A stretch of DNA of 64,000 nt, from contig CM075850.1 of assembly GCA_037975125.1 (NCBI GenBank), forward strand, positions 70,909,890-70,973,889, written 5' to 3'. This DNA is from Latrodectus hesperus. Lineage: Eukaryota; Arthropoda; Arachnida; Araneae; Theridiidae. The notes under the pieces are model-generated. The model ran no database searches. It saw only the letters and a list, made by a program, of their open reading frames with translations, and was not told the origin of the DNA. Below are positions 1-64,000 of the stretch, piece by piece. The position numbers were made by a program, and so were the translations under genes. The first letter of the stretch is position 1. Each line of letters begins with the position of its first letter.

Positions 1-2891
1 ATGCAAGACTATACGTATGTATTATTTATTAAACTTGTTAAGAAATCCTATATCCTTTTTTAAATTTTATTTTTAGGGTCTACCAAACAAATTAATCGAT
101 TTCACAAAAAATCTATGATCGGTTAACGAACAATTCGGATAGCGAACAATCTTGTAAGGAATTTTAGTTTCTTTAACCGATCACCTATTGTATCAGTAAT
201 CAAGTGGTATTTTATATTTAAAAGATTATGTATTGTTTGATAACATAATAGAAAGTTGAACTCGTTGGAATAAGAAAAATAGTTTTAAACTCAAAAGTTA
301 GTAAAATAGAAACGTTAGCGTTAGGTCTTGCTATTTTCTCTTTACTAAACTGCTTTTTCTTTATAAATGAAATACTATCAGGTAAAAGTTCGTACAATCG
401 TGAACCACTAGTTTGTAAATTAGAGATTCCTATAGAAACAAGCTTCTACTATAATATTGACATCTTAGTAATATTTAAAATACTCAGTATTTTAACATTG
501 TTAGGCTTTAGGCACACTTCATAATCATGCATAAGTATTATTTCTTACCAATGTCCCTAAAATTCTTTAATATCTTATGCAATTTAGTCACATAGGAAAA
601 TTTTCTAATTTTAACTGTGAAGGACGATTTTACATTGTCCATACCATTTAAATTAGTTTCCTGATTTGGAAATAAGAAAATTACAACTCAGTAAATTTAC
701 TTGACAAAGGAAATTAGTTTCAAATATAAAATTGATGCAAGAAATCTCAATTATTTAACTACTAATTATTTATTTAGAAAAATTACTATATTTAGAAAAA
801 TTATTGAAAACGTAAACTTTAAATATTTGCTGTAAATGAATATCATTTAATAGATGAAATGCATTTTATTAAAATTTATCTTTTAGCAGCTGCATCTAAT
901 GTAACATACAAAAATATAGTGAAAAATTATTAAAATAAATGAATTGAACGAATAAGGAAAAATTTTCAATGAGAAGCAAAATAGAACGAAAGGGAAACTG
1001 CATTTATCAGCAGAAGGCAATTAACTATTTCCATCATTTATCGCCCCAAAATCTAAATATGCATAGAAATTGACTCAAAATAACACTACGGTTCATTTCC
1101 TCTTTATTGCCACCGTTAAAAGGGAAATGAAACAAATAAATAAATAAAAGAAAAAAAATTAGTAAACATGAGTTCAAAATCCATTCTAGAGTTTTCTTTC
1201 TCAGTAAACTTTTTTTAGGTCAAGTTTTCGGTCAACTTTAAACAAGTTTCTTGATATAGAAATAAAATGTTTTCTTTCGACCGAGATTTCACTGTTTCTT
1301 TTTTTTTAAACTATCTTTCATGTAATATTTTGTTACTTGACTCAACATAAAAATTAATTATTTTGAGTCAAGGGTCGATAAATTTAGAAAAAAAGATTTT
1401 TATCTTTTTTTTATTTTTGAAAAAATAAAATAATAATAATTTATGAATAAAAAAAAGAAAAAATTTAATCGGAATTCATGTAGTTTTTTTCAAGTTTTGG
1501 AACATGTTTCAATTTTTAGCAAACATTTTTTTATAGATTTTAAACTCTTAAGTGGAAGGTTTCCATTATATTATACTATATATATGTATATATATATATA
1601 TATACTATATATATTATACTATATTATACTATATATATGTAATACCTCTTTAAGCAATTTGTTCCTTTTTAGTGAGAATTTCAATATGAATATTTTTATA
1701 TAAAGCGGACATTATTCTTTACTTAGGAGCAAAAAATTAAATTGTTTCTATAATAGAACTTGTTTCTTTAATAGTTTTGTGATACTACTTTTAACAAAAT
1801 AGATAATAAGATGAATATAATGTTAAATTATCAATTATCAGATTTATAAGTGAAGATAAATGTTGCATACATATAAAACTTCTTTATATGATTTGTTTAT
1901 ATACTTTAGAATACTTTTTTGAGTTAGTTATTTAAGTCTATTACTTCCGTACTTAACTGAGAAACAAGGAAACAGAATTTCATAAAAATTGGTCAATAAT
2001 GCATTGAATTGATGAAAAGTTGATCTTATACAAATAATATATTCTAAAAATCTATTGTAAAGTTTATTATAGATTTTAAAAATTGAAACAAAGAATTATA
2101 ATATTACAATTCAGTCTAATATTAACAAAGTAGATGCAAAATATATTGTACTATAAATATTCACAAATAAGTTAAGTCAATATCAAAAATAATTTTTTAC
2201 ATTTTTTCTATTTTTACTAATAATTATAACCTAATTAGCTTATTTAAATAAAACAAGACGTTATACATGCGAAGTTATATGTTTCACCAAAAGTATTATG
2301 ACTGTAATATGTTGTCACCGTATAGTGTATAGCATAATAGAGGAAGAGTATTGTAAAACTTTTGAATATACTCCGGATATTGTTCTTTGAAGGGAGTTTT
2401 TATGTATTAGAGACCATATTCAAAGGGTCTCAAAGATGGAAAACTGGAAAGAAATATTCATTTCTACAAGTGTGTATACAAAAACACAGTATTAATTTTA
2501 GTGTACCTAGGATCATTGTATTCAACAGTAACTAGGATCAAAACTAATAACTTCCAATTTGAAAAGCGCAATCCTACACATAGGTCACGGTATGTAATTA
2601 TTAAATGTTTCAAAAATTTAAGTCAGACTTACAATTACAATTTAAGATGACGTTACTAAATTATATTCTCTGTTTCTCTGATTATTTCGGAGATCATTAC
2701 TCTTACATAAAACATTTGTCTTTATGATGTTCCGTAATATTATATGTGACCCATAAAAAATATTTCTTTCAATGAATGCGATTTATTATTTCTTACAGAA
2801 TCTCCATCAGTATAATACTTGATATTTAACACAGAAACAGCGAAAATGTTAAAAAAAGAAATATTTTTTAAATAAGCAATTTTAATTTTAC
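1..2891. other. Intron sequence after exon 26; no exon seen
   Basis: Very AT-rich. It contains a (TA)-rich tract at about 1565-1640. No minus-strand segment here combines splice sites, the required phase and a plausible extracellular-domain reading, so the next exon probably lies outside the window. Confidence 0.6.
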
Positions 2892-61484
<58,593 letters not shown>

Positions 61485-62711
61485 CTAAAAAAATTTTATA
61501 TAAGTCATATTATTTATTTTTTGTTGAGACTAGTAATATTGAAAGAAATAAAAATAATTAAAAGAAAGTATATTATTTATAGTTTCATTACATTTATATC
61601 AATCTCGCTTACAAAGGGATATTTATCTCTACAATTTCAACCAAAATTTATAAGAAAAGAATAGAAAATAGTGTTAGAAGAAATTTAAAATTAATACGTA
61701 GGTATATTTAAGGAATTTAAATATGAGTAAATTACTAGTGCTTATTTTTAATATATTATATTTATGGATAAGAATGTATCATAAATGATGTGAAAAATTA
61801 TTCATAAATATGTTTTTTATAGGGATACATAAATGTATTTTTATAAAAAAATCCATGAATATTCTCCATTGTAGGAATTAGGTAACAGCAACTTTGTTGC
61901 ATCATATAGACTTTACTAAACTAATGTTTTTTCTCTTTTACCAAGTGTAATTTAGCCAACAACATAAAAGTCAGAAAATATAAATTTTAAAAAAGTGAAA
62001 ATTTAACATTATGGAAATATGCGAACAAATTTTGCATATAATTTTAAAATATTTTAACATTCAGGGGCTCATCTTTTTATTTTATTAGTTTTTTTATTAT
62101 TTTCTTCTGAAAAATTACTTCAATTGCTCAGCTATACATATTAAATGATAGTTATATTATTTTTATTAATCTTGAAAATTAAAATGTATTTATTTCGGGA
62201 AATGTCCAAGAGTATTAATCAAAATGCTCTAAGTAACCATTATAGGCTAAAAATGCTCACTTTGCAATGTACAGTGTGGAGATAAGTATTTTGCAAAAAT
62301 AAAATCGCATATAAATAAGAATGTATTTGAAATAAAATATATAGCGTAGGAAAAGGTGTGAAAAATTCGAGTCTAATAAAAAACAGCAGAAGAACGCTAC
62401 TTTTACGCACACACACACAGTCAGATGAATCATATAACTAAAACTGTCGCTGAAAAAATTGCTAAAACAATAAGAAGGTATTTTTTACAAATTGCCACGA
62501 AAGATTTTAAAGCTCGAGAAAACATTGGTTCTGCGAAGAAAACAAATAAGTTTAAATTTGGTTCTTGTCGCTAACATTTCCCAGATGCGCTGTTTAAAAT
62601 AAAACATAATTTTCCGCACAAAATAAAATGCTTCCTATATATATCTAAATAAAATAGGACTCTTTCTTTACTTCTCTGCAAACCAACAATATTTTAAAAA
62701 TTCCCCCAAAG

Positions 62712-62764
<53 letters not shown>
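61485..62764. other. Upstream of exon 1; no start exon seen
   Basis: AT-rich, with a short (CA)7 at about 62406 and a (TA)n tract at 62715-62764. I searched the minus strand for a short coding exon ending in a basic, Trp/Lys-containing segment, as expected before the first ABCA helix, and found none. Confidence 0.55.
62715..62764. repeat. (TA)n microsatellite abutting transposon end
   Basis: About 50 bp of TA units ending exactly at the first base of the next transposon. Confidence 0.95.
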
Positions 62765-62767
<3 letters not shown>

Positions 62768-64000
62768 GGTGATCCAAAAGTCAGGACGAACTTTAAAAAT
62801 GAATAATTCGAAAACGAATCACGATACAAAGATGCGGTTTGCACCAAACGGATAGAAAAAAAACCGGGTTTTGTGTGGCAATGAAAAAAAATAGTTCTGT
62901 TGACGACCAACAGATGGCGCTGTCGGATTTTTGATGTAGGATTATGCAAAGCAACAAACGATATAAAAAGAAGCAACTGCAGCAGGTAATGGTAGTCGAA
63001 GCTGGTATGCATCGCAATGCTGTCCATAGTTGAGAAAGCCCTCTTAGTTAAACTGTTTTATAAGAATTTGGAAAGTGTTATTGTAGCATTTCGAGCATAT
63101 CGCTACATGAAGGGTATGCGAGATAGCAAAGGACTAATAACGTCTTCTGCATTGTACAAAATTGTGAAAAAAATTGAAGCTACAGGTTCTTTGGCATTAC
63201 GTCAAAGAAGTTGACGTTCCTCAACTGCAACTGCTGTTGCCACGACAGTGGAGCAGACGGTGCAAGCCATGTCGGCGGTTGCTGCACATGGGTAGTGCAG
63301 TGATCAAGAAGTTTCGAGGCAGACAGGAGTGTCGTACGGAAGTGTCTGGAGAGCGCTGCGAGTAACTTTGCAATGGTATCCCTATAAGTTGCAACATAAT
63401 TAAAAACTGAAACCTCCTGACTTCGACTCTCGTGACTTCGACATTTTGCGAATTTGGTCTTCAATAAGATGGAAGAGCAGCACGACTGGCTTCACACTGT
63501 GCTTTGGACAGATGAAGCCCATTTCACACTCTCTGGCGCTGTTAACACCCGCAATTGTCGAGTGTGGACCACAGAAAATCCACATGCATTTGTTGAGATA
63601 CCCTTGCAACAGCCTAAAGTGGCAGTCTGGTGTAGCTTCACTGCTGATTTCATAATTAGTCCATTATTTTTTCGTGGAAGTCACACAGACAGGTTTCCAA
63701 ACAGTTTCTGTCACCGGTAAGCGATATCTAGCACTGTTACAGAACAGCATTATTCCTGAACTGCAAGCGCGACAGGCACTCCAAACAGTCACCTTTATGC
63801 ACGATGGAGCACTACCTCATATTTCTCTGCCTACTACACTCAACATTTGGGGAGGATTGTATTATCTGTCGCTACTTTAATCACTCGTGGCCTCCAAGAT
63901 CTCCCGATCTCACACCCTGTGACTTTTGGCTGTGGGGCTTCTTGAAGTCAAAAGTGTGCAGTGACCAATCGGCATCACTAGCGGCACTGAAAGATGCCAT
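62765..64000 (+). mobile_element. mariner-superfamily transposon, truncated by window edge
   Basis: Begins CAGGGTGATCCAAAAGTCAG directly after a TA tract. The start shares CAGGGTGATC with the 950-bp element at 45.8 kb. A transposase pseudogene fills the rest. The right end lies outside the window. Confidence 0.85.
63017..64000 (+). pseudogene. mariner-superfamily transposase pseudogene (partial)
   Basis: The N-terminal frame has EKALLVKLFYKNLESVIVAF and a helix-turn-helix-like SSALYKIVKKIEATGSLALR. After several stops and shifts, WLHTVLWTDEAHFTLSG (first catalytic D), CRVWTTENPHAF and PKVAVWCSF follow. Then come TFMHDGALPHI (second D) and WPPRSPDLTPCDFWLWGFLK (third catalytic D). The three-aspartate set and the LTPCDFWLWG motif place it with the element at 45.8 kb, though not as the same subfamily. 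It is not functional as read. Confidence 0.88.

Noticed and set aside
1443..1703. Plus-strand open frame of 86 codons
   Set aside because: Low-complexity Lys/Phe/Ile/Tyr reading of AT-rich DNA with no domain and no supporting signals.

Overview
This is AT-rich arthropod nuclear DNA, probably from a spider or other chelicerate. That placement is an inference: the introns are large, (TA)n and (CA)n microsatellites are dense, Tc1/mariner elements are abundant, and there is a Ty3/gypsy element whose gag has a repeated KAGQEEM coiled coil. No bacterial-style operon, rRNA gene, CRISPR array or functional tRNA gene was found.

One host gene occupies almost the whole window on the minus strand. It reads from high to low coordinates, from about 61.5 kb down to 2.9 kb, and is cut off at both ends. 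I could place 26 coding exons by hand. All have GT-AG borders and all 25 internal junctions keep the reading frame. They encode about 1,278 residues. The first exon carries a membrane helix (LALELLWPVAIFLVVMTAR), and the second carries the ALPSAGVVPFVQ..IC signature of full-length ABCA-type lipid transporters. Everything after that looks like the first extracellular domain. More than 1,200 residues go by without reaching the second membrane helix, about twice the ABCA1/ABCA4 domain, so the gene is ABCA12/ABCA13-like in architecture. The start exon, the remaining membrane helices and both ATP-binding domains lie outside the window or were not found.

The introns hold the mobile DNA. Intron 17 (15.4-27.0 kb) contains a 9.0 kb Ty3/gypsy retrotransposon with two LTRs, a tRNA primer site, an intact gag and a broken pol. 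A 2.8 kb DNA transposon sits inside its RNase H region and carries an intact 463-residue transposase with a DD82E catalytic spacing. A Tc1-like element follows 152 bp after the 3' LTR. Other introns hold a Tc1 remnant (30.9-31.4 kb), tRNA-derived SINEs (35.9-36.1 kb and 50.17-50.55 kb), a Tc1 element (43.4-44.9 kb), a 950-bp element with roughly 200-bp terminal inverted repeats (45.8-46.7 kb), a mariner copy (53.1-54.5 kb), and a hAT-type MITE whose left end has been tandemly duplicated (58.9-59.5 kb). A mariner-superfamily copy runs off the right edge (62.8-64.0 kb). Several of these DNA transposons directly abut (TA)n tracts.

The most interesting items are the oversized ABCA extracellular domain, the intact DD82E transposon nested precisely in the retrotransposon, the association of TA-target transposons with (TA)n tracts, and an unrecognised plus-strand reading frame of about 150 codons at 57.4-57.9 kb inside intron 3.
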